A stretch of DNA of 64,000 bases, from NCBI RefSeq assembly GCF_000151315.2, contig NW_011887300.1, forward strand, positions 618,810 through 682,809, written 5' to 3'. The stretch comes from Capsaspora owczarzaki ATCC 30864. Taxonomy: Eukaryota; Opisthokonta; Filasterea. The position numbers were made by a program, and so were the translations under genes. Shown here one piece after another: positions 27,660 through 40,094 of the stretch; the stretch's first letter is position 1; each line of letters starts with the position of its first letter. The notes below the pieces were generated by a model. It was not told the origin of the DNA and did no database searches. It saw only the letters and a list, made by a program, of their open reading frames with translations.

Positions 27660-29687
27660 ACAACAACTACAACCAGTCCAACCGCAACCAGCGCCCTTGC
27701 AGGCTCCAAAACCAGTCAAGCCTCCGCTGCAGCACCAACAAAGCCAGGCTTGGTCGGACATCATCACGTCGGCCACTCAAGTCAGCAGTCAAAAGCAATC
27801 AGAGCAGCAATCTCTTGCTGGCTTAATCCTCGAAGAATCCGAGACCGAAGGCTCTGCCGCAGCAGCACCGCCGCCAGCGCCCGCAGCACCACCAAAGTTG
27901 CCCGACGCCGCAACGGCGCCAGAGCCCACGACAACAGCCACTGTTCTCGAAGACTTGGCGCGCGACACATCAACGCTCGAGTCCCTCTTCACGACCGTCG
28001 ACCATCGCGCCCAGCTCCAGTTTTCGATTGCCTTCTTCACAGACGACGACGAAGAAAAGTTTGTGTGTGGCATGCGCACAACGTTCATGCAAGTGTCTGG
28101 TGCGACAAAGAACGATGCGCGTGTTGAGTCGCCGTGTCTGCTCGTTCTGAGTACCCGTGCCCTGTACATTGCGCACGTCACGAGCTCCATTGCCGCGGGC
28201 TCTTTCGGGAACCAGTCTGCCTTCCCGCCTGTCTTTACACCGACCTCGGTGAAGGCACTCAACGTGAGCCAAGTGCAGACGGTGGTTCAAGAGCTTCCGC
28301 GCTGTGCCGTGTCGACCTTCCCCAGCGCCATCAACTTTGCTGATCCTGCCAACGACTTGAAGCTGTTTGCCAGCCTCAAGCTCTCGCAGCTGACCTTCGT
28401 CGACGTCGGATTGGGTCGCCACTCGTTCCGCGTCGAGTTTGCGGGCGGCACGACGTTTGTCTTCTTCCCGCGCGACGCGCTATGGACACGCGTGTACATG
28501 CGGTATCTCTCTGAGGCCGTTTTGATGGAAGCAGCTCGTATCGGCGCAGAGCCCACCTTTGACGGCATCAACACGTCGCCGAGCCCCCGAACAATGGATA
28601 ATTTGGCCAAAGTGGCGCGCCTGGCACGCCGCATTGTCGAGGCCCCGCAGCTTGTACGGCCCGTGGCTACGCGCAAACCAGCTGCGTCTGAGGCTTCTCG
28701 TGGGCTGCGCGCCAACACGATCGCCGACACCAACGCTGCGCGAGAGGACTCTGTGAGCATTCTGGACTTTTTCGTGCCCGGAACGCTGGACGAAAAAGAC
28801 CGCGACGGCTCCGCAACCGTCGGCGATGACTCGCTTGCTCGAACGGATGAAGATGACGACACTGTCATCTTTTACCCAGATGACGCTCAGGACGCTGCTG
28901 ACAAGGAGGCCGAGGACGACGAGGATTCGCTTGCCCAACTTCTCACGGGTAGTGCGGCTGGTTTGTCGTCCAGCAGCAACATGTCGGTACAGGCTTACCA
29001 CCTGGTTCTTTGTCGTAAAGGTAAGGGGAGGCGGTGTGGATGTGCGTTTTTGGTTTAGAGGGTTGTTTGCAATGTCACGTTCACTCATTGCCTTTTGTTT
29101 TCTCTTCCTTCACAACCGTGCTTCAGCTGGATCTCGCAAGCTCCGACCACGATCCATCTTTGTCATCCAAAACAGGCTGTTCATGTGCGTCGAAAACTTT
29201 GGTTGGCCCGCGCCTCACCAGAAAGCCAAAAACCACAAGATGCCTGCGCAACCCCAATTTGGTTTGACGTCCTTCCATAAAATCGATGACATCTCGCATA
29301 TGGTATGATTAAGAGTTTTTTGTGGGGGTTTTTGGCTTTTGAGGGTTGTGAATGATTCGTGCTGACTCTTTGAGTTTCGATGATGTGTTGCGTTCGATTT
29401 GTTCAACGCAGGAGCTGTCCGACAACCAGCCCTGCAGCGTTCTGATGATCTTCGAGGATGATCTCTTCACGACACCCGATGCAAGCGATGACGAGGATGA
29501 ACAAATCACACCCAAGGCGCGCGAGGCGATGAATCGTTGGGACTTGGTGTTTGCGACAGCCGATGCCGCCCACGCGTTCAAGCGGGACATTTTCAAGCTG
29601 TTCAAAATGCTATTCCAAGTGGATATGGTTGTCATTCCACGCGATGAAGACGAGGATGAACTTGGACAAAACGGCGATGATGATTAG
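23579..29687 (+). CDS. STK11IP (LKB1-interacting)-like leucine-rich-repeat protein
   Basis: Large LRR protein similar to STK11IP/LIP1, which in animals binds LKB1 and has been linked to lysosomes. Exons: 23579-23636, 23882-23968, 24419-24537, 24623-24703, 24778-24873, 24991-25110, 25202-25273, 25400-25526, 25630-25817, 25888-29020, 29127-29302, 29412-29687; 1510 residues, frame closes exactly. N-terminus (LLDGTSKLSLAADWLQYLS) and the first block (FFQLIGALKLLPPRGRFNP) match STK11IP. LRRs run about residues 105-320 (for example HLICANNRISALDSSL, SHFNLSNNVLDAI, IEDLDLSQNKIVNLEELR). The middle is Ala/Pro/Ser-rich. A PH-like segment and a zinc ribbon (CATC..CPRC, about residues 835-882) precede a 12-15 residue Gln tract. 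The C-terminus has IFVIQNRLFMCVENF. Intron 5 (24874-24990) begins with GC. Confidence 0.85.
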
Positions 29688-29744
29688 TGGTAGTTGATTG
29701 ATTTTTTTTTTGGATTATAATATTTGTTTTTGGAAGAAGGAAAG

Positions 29745-31838
29745 TCATAATTTGGCAAGGATTGTCGCGTTCTGCGTCTCTTGTTTGAGTGCAGAATCAA
29801 ATGCTGCGATGACCTTGTCCGCATCTGCCACGGTGAAGCAGAGTGGCGGCTTGATTTTGACGACATTGTTGAAGGGACCGTCTGTGCCGAGCAAAATCTT
29901 GTCATTTTGCTGGATTGCATCAATGACGCGGGAAGTGAGCGCCGTGGCAGGCTCGAGGGTGTGCCGGTCGAGCACGAGCTCGACTCCGAGGAACAAGCCC
30001 ATGCCTCGAACATCGCCAATCACTGGATGCTTGCGAGCGAGGGCTCGAAGGCTCGACAAAAGGTGGTTCCCAACGACTCGTGCATTCTCCATAAACCCTT
30101 CTGCTGCAATCGCATCCAAGACCGCAAGCCCAGCTTTGCAAGCCACAGGGTTGCCACCAAACGTGTTAAAGTACTCGAGACGACCCAGTGCACGCGCAAT
30201 CTCAGGCCGGGTGATGACAGCGCCGATTGGAAACCCATTGCCAATGGCTACAGCAACGGGCCAGCAGTGGTGCAACACACAGACCCCGCAAGTGAGAAAC
30301 GGCGCGTGTTTTCAAAAGCAATGAATGAGTCAGCAGGACTGCGAGTCAATCATCACCCAGCCCCGTCTCTCGTGACTTACGCTTGCCCAATGTCACAATG
30401 TCTGGAACGACGTCCTGCGTCTGGAAAACCCACATGTGTGTGCCAGCGCGGCCAAATCCGACCTGCACTTCATCCGCAACACAAACGCCTCCGCTTTGAC
30501 GAACGGCCTTGTAGCAGCTGGCCAAGTAACCTGGAGGCAAGACAATCTATGGAGTACAAACATCAAACGTCGAGCTCGACCCATCAGCGCACAAAACCAT
30601 AGGCACACCCGCGGGCTCTCGCAACTCGTGATTTGTTACCTGCCCTGCGCATCCAAGAATGCCTTCGCAAAAGAACGCGGCAACCTTCCGCCCTTCGTGC
30701 TCGATTTTGCGCACAGTTTCTTCAACGTGCTTGGCGTACAAGGGGCCGAGCTCGGCGGGGGCATACTTGTCTCGGCGGTACAAGCCTCGATAGTCGTCCG
30801 GGGCAACGACTTTGTGAACGTGGCTTGGCGCGCGAGGTCCGTCAGGATGGTCGGTCTTGTACGGACTCATTTCGACCACAGCGTTGGTATTGCCATGGTA
30901 GGCGCTGTCCAGCACAATCAAGTCCTTCTGTCGCGTGTATGCATAAGCCTGCAGGGTGGAAGAAATGAGAAGTGCTTGAAAACTCGTCCAAAATTTCTCC
31001 TCTCTCTCTCCACCTACCAAGCGCAAAGCCAGTTCGTTGGCCTCGGAACCCGAGTTGACGAAAATACAGACGCTCAGCTCTGGAGGGCAAGTTGCAGTGA
31101 TTCGGCTTGCATACTCGACAATCGCCGTGTGCAGGTATCTACCGTGAAAAACAAGAGCAATCATTGTCAAAAAACAAGATCCGGGCTGAGCTACCCATCC
31201 GCGCGAAAACAGACTCACGTACCGAGTGTTGGTATTCAAGATGGCCATTTGCTTTGAAACCGCCTGGACGACTGCTGGGTGGCAATGGCCCACTGATCAA
31301 CGTAACGGTGTGAGAATCAATCCCATTCGGGCAAATTCATCAACCCGAATCTCTGAGATTATTTTTTTATTTTCCTTTCCTCATCGATAATTGCTTACAG
31401 TGACAAACATTGTTGTATGCGTCCAGATACTCGACGCCATTGTGATCGTAGAGAAACTGGCGCTCGCCGCGCACAATCCAAAGCGGCTTCTTGTATGAGA
31501 GTTTGACAGCCGGCCTGACCAAAGGTTGCACCCGCCACCCCAGAGCAGTGATGAGTTAGAGTCTATGTGAGCGCTATTCCGACCACCCCCCATGTTCGTT
31601 TTGTCGGAACGGGCGACGTGGCTGGCTGTGTGCAGCAGCTATTACGAGCCCAGAGCATGAACACGATCACCACAGTTGCACGAGAGCCAGACCAGTCCGC
31701 CGTTGACGATGACTATGACTATGATGATGACTATTTGTATGAATCGACATACGAAATCAGGGTCTGGCGCGCGGCAGAGAGGGACTCGTACGTCCAACCA
31801 CGGTGGGTCTCGTCATTGTCGGATTGATTCGAGCTCAT
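29745..31838 (-). CDS. Class-III aminotransferase-fold PLP phospho-lyase (ETNPPL/PHYKPL-like)
   Basis: PLP enzyme of the AGXT2L family, which eliminates phosphate from phosphoethanolamine (ETNPPL) or 5-phosphohydroxylysine (PHYKPL). Exons in transcript order: 31838-31753, 31514-31399, 31292-31223, 31138-31018, 30948-30640, 30546-30381, 30247-29745; 456 residues. The small first exon ([27 protein letters not shown]) joins in frame at a split Ser codon and aligns with the human LRQRLIS block. Landmarks: [54 protein letters not shown] (PLP-binding Asp), DIVTLGKPIGNG (Schiff-base Lys), [19 protein letters not shown]. Which of the two substrates is used cannot be told from sequence. Only 57 bp separate its stop from the STK11IP-like stop, so the 3' UTRs must overlap. 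Confidence 0.9.
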
Positions 31839-32187
31839 TGCTCAACAGCCACCGAAACACAAGAGGGAAGACTGGCAGTCGCTGTTTGGACATTGAGAAA
31901 CACATCGCATAGCCTTGGATGAAAATTGAACTTGTAGATTTGGAAACACAATGACATGCAACGAAAAAATGAGGAAAAAAAGAAAGCGTCAAAAAAAGGA
32001 GGAATCAAAGAGGAGCGAGCACAGGTCAAAACGCAACACTGAGATCAAAGGAACAAAAAGACAGGTGGGGAGAGTGGGATGAGGGAGGAGGGGGGGGGAG
32101 AGAGAGAAAGAACAGGGAAAAGAAAGAGCAGAAAAACAATGCAAAAAGAACAAGAAGAAAAAACGCAAACAACAAAGCCACTACGAC
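31839..32187. other. Short intergenic region
   Basis: Lies upstream of the phospho-lyase start and downstream of the CCCH/SAM stop, both minus strand. A purine-rich (GA/AAG) 32070-32170 tract on the plus strand is presumed 3' UTR of the zinc finger gene. No ORF of note. Confidence 0.4.
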
Positions 32188-33886
32188 TTAACGCTGCATG
32201 TGAGAAACATGGTACGAAGGGTGTGATTGAGAGGCTTGTTGCTGCTGCTGCTGTTGCTGCTGCTGCGGAGCCCAACCCCAGCCGTAGTTGGAGTTGCCGT
32301 TGGGCGGACCCATCAGGCCAGGCGGCGCCATCATGTAGCCAGGGGCATGGAAACCGGGCGGCGGGCCCATGCGGTCGGGAGCGCCGCCGTAAAAGCCATA
32401 CTGGTTGGGCGGCGGCATGCCGTACAGAGAGCTTTGCATGTGGTGCGGATGGACGCCCATGTGCATCTGGCCTTGCGGACCCTTGGCACCATAGTGGTGC
32501 GCAAACTGCTGTTGCGGTGGCGGCGGCTGCTGCTGCTGTTGCTGCTGGGATTGCAGCTGTGCTTGCAGAGGGTGCGCATGGTGGGGCTGCATGTGCGGAT
32601 TGTGGTGCTGAGGCTGCTGCTGGTGGATGTGCGCTTGTCCCATGTGCTGCGAATGCAACCCCATCGGGTGGGAGGGCAGCGCCTGGCCCTGGTTGGTCAA
32701 GGAAGACGTGGACTGCTGCGGCGCGGTGGCGGGAAGCGAGCCGACAGCCGCGCTGACGCCAGGGACCGAGGCCGGGACGCCAGAGGGCAGCGCGTTGGGA
32801 AGACGCTGGGCCTGCGGAGGGCTGTTGGGGGCAGCACGCGCGGCGTCCGTCGTGGAGGCGTTCGGGGGCGACATGGGCGGGGACGCCTGCAGCGCGTGCA
32901 GAGCGGCATTGGGCGCGGCGGAAGTGCCCGAAGCCAGCTTGCGCTGCGAAATGGCAGTCAGCAAGACGGTGCGCACACCGAACGGCAGACCAAACTGCGT
33001 GGTGAGGGCGGCGTCGGTCAGCAACGCAAGCGCATTGCCGTTGACGCGCTCCTCGCGGAACTTGGCCAGGTAGGGCGAGTTTTCGTGCAGATCTTGGTGG
33101 ACCGACGGCAGCCAGGCAATCACCGTCTCAACAGACCAGGTGGGCAAAGGGGCATCAGTCGAGGTGGCCCCGCCACTCGTCCCGCGCGGAGAGATCAGCG
33201 AGACGGGCTGGGACTGGACCTGGCTGACACCCGCACCGACAGTCGACCAGTCGCTCATTGCCAACTTGGACGCAGCAGTCAGGTCGGAGCTCTCAAGCGA
33301 GGGCCAGAGTGACGCCGCGCCGGTCGCAGCCGAAGTCGTCGTGGTGGATGGGCCCGCACTCATGAACGAGTCCAGCCACGACTCGCCGCCACCCAAGGTC
33401 ATGTTCCACGCGTTAAACTGGCCAACGCTGGACTGCGCGGGTAGCACGGACAAGGAGCCGCTGCCAACCAGCGGCGCTGCAACGCCGTTGGACGTGGGGG
33501 CAGAAGCGACAGCACTGTTGCCGCCGCTGGCGACGGTCGCGCTGCTGGGCAGCAGGCCCGACGTCGGCGTGACCAGCGACTGAAGATCGCCGAAATCCGA
33601 GAACAGGGTGGATTCCCACGGAGAGATTTGGCTCGCGGGCAGGGTCGTTGAGAGACCATTGCTGCTCAGAGTGGCGGTGGGTACAAACGGCACCACAACA
33701 GGCGCAGTTACAGCGGTGGTGGACGGGGCAGGCGCAAGCGCAGGAGCAGGAGCAGGAGCAGGAGCAAGAGCAGGAGCAGGAGCAGGGGCAGCAGGAGCCA
33801 CCACGGTAGCTGAAGGCAGTGCAGCGGGCACAGTGGGCGATGGCAGCGCACCAAACGTCGGAGCTTGAGACGGGATGAAGGCCGGC

Positions 33887-33918
<32 letters not shown>

Positions 33919-35174
33919 CTGATGTTGCTGCTGCGGTTCGTTGGGGGTGGGATCGCTTTCATACTCTGCGTCAAACACCAGGGCAGACTTTGTCTGGTCG
34001 GCCAGGCGAGTGACATCGCTCCACGCCGAACGGCGCTCTCCTTCGGGCTTGACGGCGCCGCCGAGCGGGGGGAAGTCGTTGGCCGCGGGAACGGCGCTCG
34101 AGGGGGCAGGCACGGCAGGGAGTTTGGACGTGACAACGTTGGCCCACGAAGACTTGCTCGAAGAGCCGCCGGTGGCATTGGCAGCCGAGCCCGCAGGCGC
34201 GGCAGGCGGGGCAAACCCAGTCGAAGGCACGGACGGCGTGGGCAAGAGTCCAATCGCCTTGTCCTGCTGCGGCGACGGCAGCAATGCGTCCGCAGCCGGT
34301 TCGACGGGTGCGACGACACGGGCAGCCGAAGTAGCGGCAGCAGGAGGAGCGATCGTGGCAGAGGCGCTGCTAGTGATGGAAGCAGCGGGACGAGAAGCTT
34401 GCTGTTGTTGCTGCTGTTGCTGGGATGGTTGTTGTTGCTGTTGCTGGGAAGGTTGTTGCACGGCAGGAGCTGAGACAGACTGTGGGGAAGGCGGGGAAGG
34501 CTCGCTCGCAGGCTCGGCAGCTGGCGCGGGCTTGCCAGCTGTGGTTGCGGGCGCATGGGCGTGACGCGAGGCAGACGCGGGAGCCGGAGCTTGGGTCGCA
34601 GCGGGCGCCGCGGGCTTGCTCGCTGGGAGGCCGCGGGGGAACTTTTCGTGGATGAGCTCGGCGCGGTAACGCTCGGCATACTCGCGAATCAAATCGGCCT
34701 CCTCCTGGCTGTGGGCAAAAAGACAGTAACGCAAATACTTGCAGCCCTCTTTGCGCTCGATCGATTCGCAAGGCGCAGTCTTAAACACCTCTGGATGCAT
34801 GGAACGCGAAAGGCCGTTGGCATCGTCTCGACGAGGGACCCATTCGCCGCGTTCGTCGACTGAAACGGGCACCTTTTGGTCGTCACCGTGGTGGCGATGA
34901 CACCTGAGAATGCCAAAAAAAGAAAAATGCGTCGTCGTAAGAGTGTGCAGGCGCGGTGTAGATGGCGAAGAACAACGATAGAGGGTGAGGGAGGGGGGGG
35001 AAAACTCACATTGCTTTCACGACTTCTTTCCGGAAATTGTGATTGGGTTCATGAGCGCCGTCGCACCCGCCATAAACCTTGTACTCTCGCATCAAAAACC
35101 TAAACCATTCATCTGCATGTGCCCGTCCATAGCAGTCAGGACACTGTGTTTTTCGCTCGATGGCATGAAAGGCA

Positions 35175-35235
<61 letters not shown>

Positions 35236-36475
35236 AAACGAAAACCACTCACATGGAATTGAAGCAGGAAGAAGCCCAGGAACAGGCTTATTCTTGTGAT
35301 TTACCACCGTGCCAGTGTAGCGACGCCACTCTGGCAGATAGGGCATTTCACTAGGATGCATAAAGGCACAAAGATCCATGTTGTGGCGATTGGGCTCGCG
35401 ACAATCATTCAGTTTGACGTGGTCGGGATGATACAAAAAGACGGTCGACTCCAGCCTATCGGTGATTGAAAACTTGAAAAATGGCGGCTGTTTCCCTGGC
35501 AATAATTGCTCCGTGCCAGCGCGAAAAACAGAAACCTCGTTCAAAAAAGCCGCCCGTTGATCGTGTGGATCGACCTTCTTTTTCTTTGGCTTGGCAGTGC
35601 GATTGCTCCTGTTAAGACACAGTCACCAAAAGAAAGGGGGGGACGTGAGGACGGGGACGGTCCAAACGCGCCCATCAAAAGGTTGACGTCACTGCACTTA
35701 CACTAGCTGGAATTCGGGTTCTAGCACTTGAAATCCCCACTCGTCGTACTGAACCTCAATGTCCGCCTGTGGCGATGGCGGGCGCTCAAAAGTGTCATTA
35801 TCGGATTCGTGCGGCTGTGGAATTGATACTGCGACTGGTTTGGGAGCACTCGACGGGGCCGGTCGAGCTGATGTGGCAAAAAAAGAAAAAAAAAAAAAAA
35901 AGAAGAAAGAAAAAAAAAAACACGCACGCACCAGTTAGCTTTCTCTGAATTGTCTTCCCAAATTCTCTGAAACGCCCACCAAGTCGACCCATCGAACGAT
36001 CAGAATACCATACCTTCAGATTCTTTGTGGGACGCCTTACTGCTGGAATTGTTTGGTTGTTTGCTAGCACGCTTAATTGCCTCTGCCTCGCAGTCCGCAC
36101 GAGCCCGATGAGTAAGCAAAGTGTTATCTGTGTTCATGACTGTGGTAGAGGTGGCAAGCGAAGGGGGGGGTGAGAATCAACGGGCCGATTGAACGGGAAA
36201 ATCATCAAAACGTTGTCGGGGCTCGTACTTTCTGAAAAGATCTGCTCTTCCCGCGAATGTGGATGTGTGCACTTGATGCCAAGAGGGCATGTGATTTCAG
36301 AGTGTTGACACAACGATTGCCAATCGGAGCGAGCATGGAGCTGCTTCCATTGGACGACGAGGGTGGCCTTCTTCTTCTTGCCACCTTGACCCGGCGTTGT
36401 GCTTGCAGTTCCGGCCACGGCTTGGAAATAGAGTGGCGACCAGTGTTTCCCGCACTCCTCGCAGTTGCCGGTGCG
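32188..36475 (-). CDS. Multi-CCCH zinc finger protein with a SAM domain (5' end unresolved)
   Basis: Predicted RNA-binding regulator. Exons in transcript order: 36475-36229, 36139-36014, 35867-35702, 35608-35253, 35112-35010, 34903-32188; 3714 nt, exactly 1238 codons, so all joins hold frame. The first listed exon starts at an acceptor; an upstream exon with the ATG was not found. Cys/His clusters: CEEC near the start; C-x6-C-x5-C-x3-H (SLCQHSEITCPLGIKCTHPH); CREPNRHNMDLCAFMH; and a canonical C-x8-C-x5-C-x3-H (FKTAPCESIERKEGCKYLRY, then CLFAH; 34777-34712). The rest is Ala/Pro/Ser/Gln-rich. A SAM domain follows (about 33150-32940; WSVETVIAWLPSVHQDL, then FREERVNGNALALLTDAAL and FGVRTVLLTAI). 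The C-terminus is Gln/Gly/Pro-rich (GPPPGFHAPGYMMAPPG). Finger spacing recalls plant and protist tandem-CCCH proteins more than Unkempt. Confidence 0.8.
35176..35234. repeat. (GAC)n trinucleotide microsatellite in an intron
   Basis: About 19-20 uninterrupted GAC units (GTC on the transcribed strand), inside the 140-bp intron 35113-35252 of the CCCH/SAM gene. Read through, it would encode poly-Ser or poly-Val. The intron placement rests on the GTGAGT donor just upstream and frame closure across the join. Confidence 0.9.
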
Positions 36476-38220
36476 CTGTCAGAGACAAAGTCAAGGTCGG
36501 TGAGTACATTTGCATTGATTGTTCTGCATCCAACACAAGCGTCGCAGTTGGATCATCCAATCATTCAACCCAAGTGCTCCAAATGCAATGCACAGAGGTC
36601 GCATGATATGGCTCGGATGTGAAGCAGACAAGCGTTCAATGTTCCATGTGAGGTTGCACAATCACTGACAGCGACAACCAAAAAAAAAAAAAAAAAAAGC
36701 CGTGGAAAAAAAAAAGAAAAAAAAAAAAAGACCGAAAAAAGCGCCATTCTGTTGCGATGAAGCACAATAACGAAAGCAAAGCAGGCCAAGTCGCAGGCGC
36801 AGAAGCGTCGAGTCACCTGCAGCCAAAAGCAACACCCCTCGTTGCTTCAATGCCGCCGTGGACGAACGATATCGCGCAGGAAAAAACGCGTTCGGCGCAC
36901 AAAAAAAAAAAAAAAAAAAAAGCGCAACCTTGTCGAAGTGGGACGATGTACGTCTCGGACGCTGTGAGAGCGTTGGGCGCGCCGCTCCACCCGCACGACC
37001 GAGCAGTGTACATGCACATCCGATTTGCGGCAGTGGCGGTCGCCGCCCGTCACTGCTGCGTCCGCGGCGCTCGAGCGGCTTTCGGGCTGGCTATTTTTCG
37101 TGTTTTTTTTTTTTCTTTTTTGTATGAAGTTTCCATTGCAAAAAAAAAACGAAAATAATCAAAAAATCAATTTGGCGGCTTTATTTTTCTTGTTGAGCGC
37201 CGCTGCCGCGTCAACCGCTGCTGAGCTGACAGCGCCTGTGAAGATTCAAAGCATGCGCCTGCATGCATGTGCCTGCACCGAGCGACGCCGCGCAGCAGCA
37301 AATCCAAAACGAACGACCGCTCACAAAAAAAAAAAAATATATATCGAAATTCGACCGCGTGTGGAAAAAAAAAAAAAAAAAAAAAAAAAAAAGAAGGCGA
37401 TCGAACGAGCAAAGCGCGAACAGAGCCGAGCACGATGGGATGGGTTGGGCGGCGTGTGGCAGACAAGCTGAAAGGAGAGCATCTTGCAGCGAAACGCCGC
37501 GCAGCACGCAGCCGACGCACCAGCCACTGCCAGCGCTATTGGAGGCTGAAATAACTGAAAAAAAAAAAATCCACAATGTCTCACTCCCTCCAAGCACACA
37601 CACGAAGCCGCCCGTTGCGCTTGGGGGGCGGCGGAACATCGGTGGTGGACCTGGTCGGACGGAATGAGCGCTGGGGCTGTTGCTTACTGTGTTTTGGTCG
37701 GTGTCGGTGCGGTGTGCGTCGCGGTAGCAGAACGCGCAGCATGGCACGACGAGCAGCTGCGACGCCGCTTCAAGAAGCGACATGAATGAAAGAAAAAAAA
37801 AAGTTGAGACTGGCATTGAGTTTGGATTCGGAAAGTTGAAGGAAGGGAAAAAGAGATCATGTGTGGGGGAGGGTGAGGGTGGGGGGAAGGAAAACGAGAG
37901 AGTCAAAGAAGGCTGGAATTGCATTGAGGAGCTGAATCAGGACGAGCAAAGATTTCTCAGAATGTCAACTTCAGTTGGAGAAGAAAAACTGTAACAACAA
38001 TCCGCTTGCTCATATTCTCAACGGACGAATGCATGATTTTTGCTCATCGATCACGAAGGCTGAGGAACCCTGCCAAAATCTCTTTTTGCTGTGTTTCCAA
38101 TTTTGCACTCTGAAACAAGTCAAGTCTTCACTTTCACTTTTGCGCAGTCCATCTTTTTTTTTTTTTTTTTTGCTTGCTTTTGGTGTTAGAACTCTACTTT
38201 CATTGTTCATTTGATTCCTG
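36476..38220. other. Intergenic with long A-tracts; 5' region of the CCCH/SAM gene
   Basis: About 1.7 kb between two divergent genes. Several A-runs (36678-36698, 36901-36920, 37364-37392) and T-runs (38153-38171). The 5' exon(s) and promoter of the CCCH/SAM gene must lie here on the minus strand; a Cys-rich stretch near 36560-36610 is a candidate but no frame-compatible join was found. Nothing else convincing. Confidence 0.4.
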
Positions 38221-40010
38221 ATGGAGCCAGTGCTGGAGCCGCTGGAGCCGTTCGAGACGTTCTTTATGGACGTGCGCCGGAACGACTTGAAGGCGGTGCA
38301 GCGGCAATTGGACCGGCTGCCGCTGCTCGTGCGCAGCGAGACCCGAACGCGGTACCAGGCCATCCATCTGGCAGCGCTGCACGGACACCAGAGCATGCTG
38401 GACCTGCTTCTGGACGCAGGCGCAAACTTGAACGCTCGCCATGGCAGCACGATGCGAACACCGCTCATGATGGCCTGCAGCAATCCGAACGCAGAGGCGA
38501 CACTCGGCGTCGTTGCCCGGCTGCTGGAGCGCGGGGCAAACGTCATGCTGGCATCGCAGACAAACACGACGCCAATCATGCTCGCAGCGGCAGTGTCGAG
38601 TCCAGCGGGCCTGCAGCGGCTCCAATTGCTGGTCAAGCACGTCGTTCTGGCTGCGGCTGCATCTGCTGCTACTGCTGCTACTGCTGCTGCTGCAGCAGCC
38701 ATTGACGCGGTCGACCCACGTTCGACTGCAGGAATAGAACAAGATCACGAACGGACCGACGACGACGAGGAGGAACAGCTCGAACACGAAGCTAGTCTGC
38801 TCTCAGAATCTGAGATTTTGGCAGAGTGGATTGACCGGCGAAATGACCACGCCTCAAGCGCAGTGCTGATTGCAGCGACACAAGGTGCGCTGGACAATTT
38901 AGTGCTGCTGCTCGATACAGCCGAGAACAATGGCCATCGCTGGCGAAGGTGGCGTCGAGCAGCGAAAAACATGGAGAACGAGTCGGGCGGAGATGAGCTG
39001 GATTGGGTGGCATTGGCCGCCCGACTGCGTCTCACTGCAGAAGCACGGGCATGGAAGCGCGATGCCTCCCAAGTGATGCTCGAAGACTGTCCGCCGCGGG
39101 CTGGTGATGCACTGATTTCAGCTGCGCTCGCCGGTGAAAACGCAACAGTCAAGTTTCTGCTCGCCTGTGGCGTGTCGGTGGACTATACCGACAACGACCA
39201 GTGGACGCCGCTGCTCGCGGCTGTACAAGGCGGGCATAGCAGTACTGTTGAGCTGTTGCTCAAAGTGGGAGCATCCCCGACCATTGCCAACGTGCGACGT
39301 ATTACGCCGCTGATGCTGTCGGTGATTTTGAACCGTCCAGAGCTAGGCAGCCTGTTGCTAGACCATGGTGCACCCATCAACCAGCCCACCCACGTGAGTG
39401 CGACAGCACTATCCTTTGCTGCCTCGTTGGGCCATCTTGACGCGGCCACTATGCTGCTCGAGCGTGGGGCAACCGTGGATGCGCACCGTGTTCAGGACGG
39501 CATCTCGATCGGTGCCACTCCATTGTATGAAGCTGTGAGCAAAGTAAGGCGTGTCGGTCACCAGCAGCATTTGCACAAAATGTCTGTCGGTGTTTCGAGA
39601 ATTGTCGTTTCGCTGAGTGTGTTGCGTGTAATTTTGTGGCTGCACAGGGAAATATCGCAATGATGCGGCTGCTGTTAAAATACGGTGCCAGCTTGACGTT
39701 TACGCGAGGTATTGAAGCGACAGGCTTGCTGTTGGCTGCGGTCAAAGCCAACCAGTACGACGCGACGCTGCTTCTCCTTGACGAAGGCCTGCCCGTAACG
39801 ACCTGCTCTGCATCCGGAGAGTATCCAATCCACGCTGCCGCTCACATCGGAAATGCCAAGATTCTTCGCTTGCTATTAGAACGCGATGCGAATCCAGACA
39901 CGCGGCGGATGCACATCGAGCCCGAGGTTTCGCTGATGGTGATTGACAGTATGATTGCCGAAGCGCGTGCCACCAGTATCCAGCAGCAACCGCAGCAACC
40001 GCAGCAACCA

Positions 40011-40041
<31 letters not shown>

Positions 40042-40094
40042 ACCAGACATCAGAAGTTACTCTCGAGCAAGAGGGGTTAGGAACAGGACTATAA
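38221..40094 (+). CDS. Ankyrin-repeat protein
   Basis: Ankyrin-repeat scaffold of unknown partner. Exons 38221-39543 and 39648-40094; 589 residues. Repeats are visible at RYQAIHLAALHGHQSMLDLL, RTPLMMACSNPNAEATLGVV, DALISAALAGENATVKFLLA, QWTPLLAAVQGGHSSTVELL, ITPLMLSVILNRPELGSLLL, ATALSFAASLGHLDAATMLL, then after the intron GNIAMMRLLLKYGASL and EYPIHAAAHIGNAKILRLLL. A central insert (about residues 145-260) is Ala-rich, then acidic, and splits the array. The C-terminus is a Gln/Pro tract. No kinase, SOCS or membrane segment is seen, so no specific family can be named. The start ATG follows a poly-T tract and has no upstream in-frame ATG close by. Confidence 0.85.

Noticed and set aside
35006-35248. 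Poly-Val ORF leading into QCPDCYGRAHADEWF
   Set aside because: It reads through the GAC repeat. The spliced frame using GTGAGT and the CAG acceptor before 35112 gives the conserved finger region and closes the frame over the whole gene, so QCPDC is intronic.
36757-37924. ORFs on both strands in the 1.7 kb spacer upstream of the ankyrin gene
   Set aside because: They are dominated by poly-Lys/Phe from A/T tracts and have no splice-consistent structure or motif.
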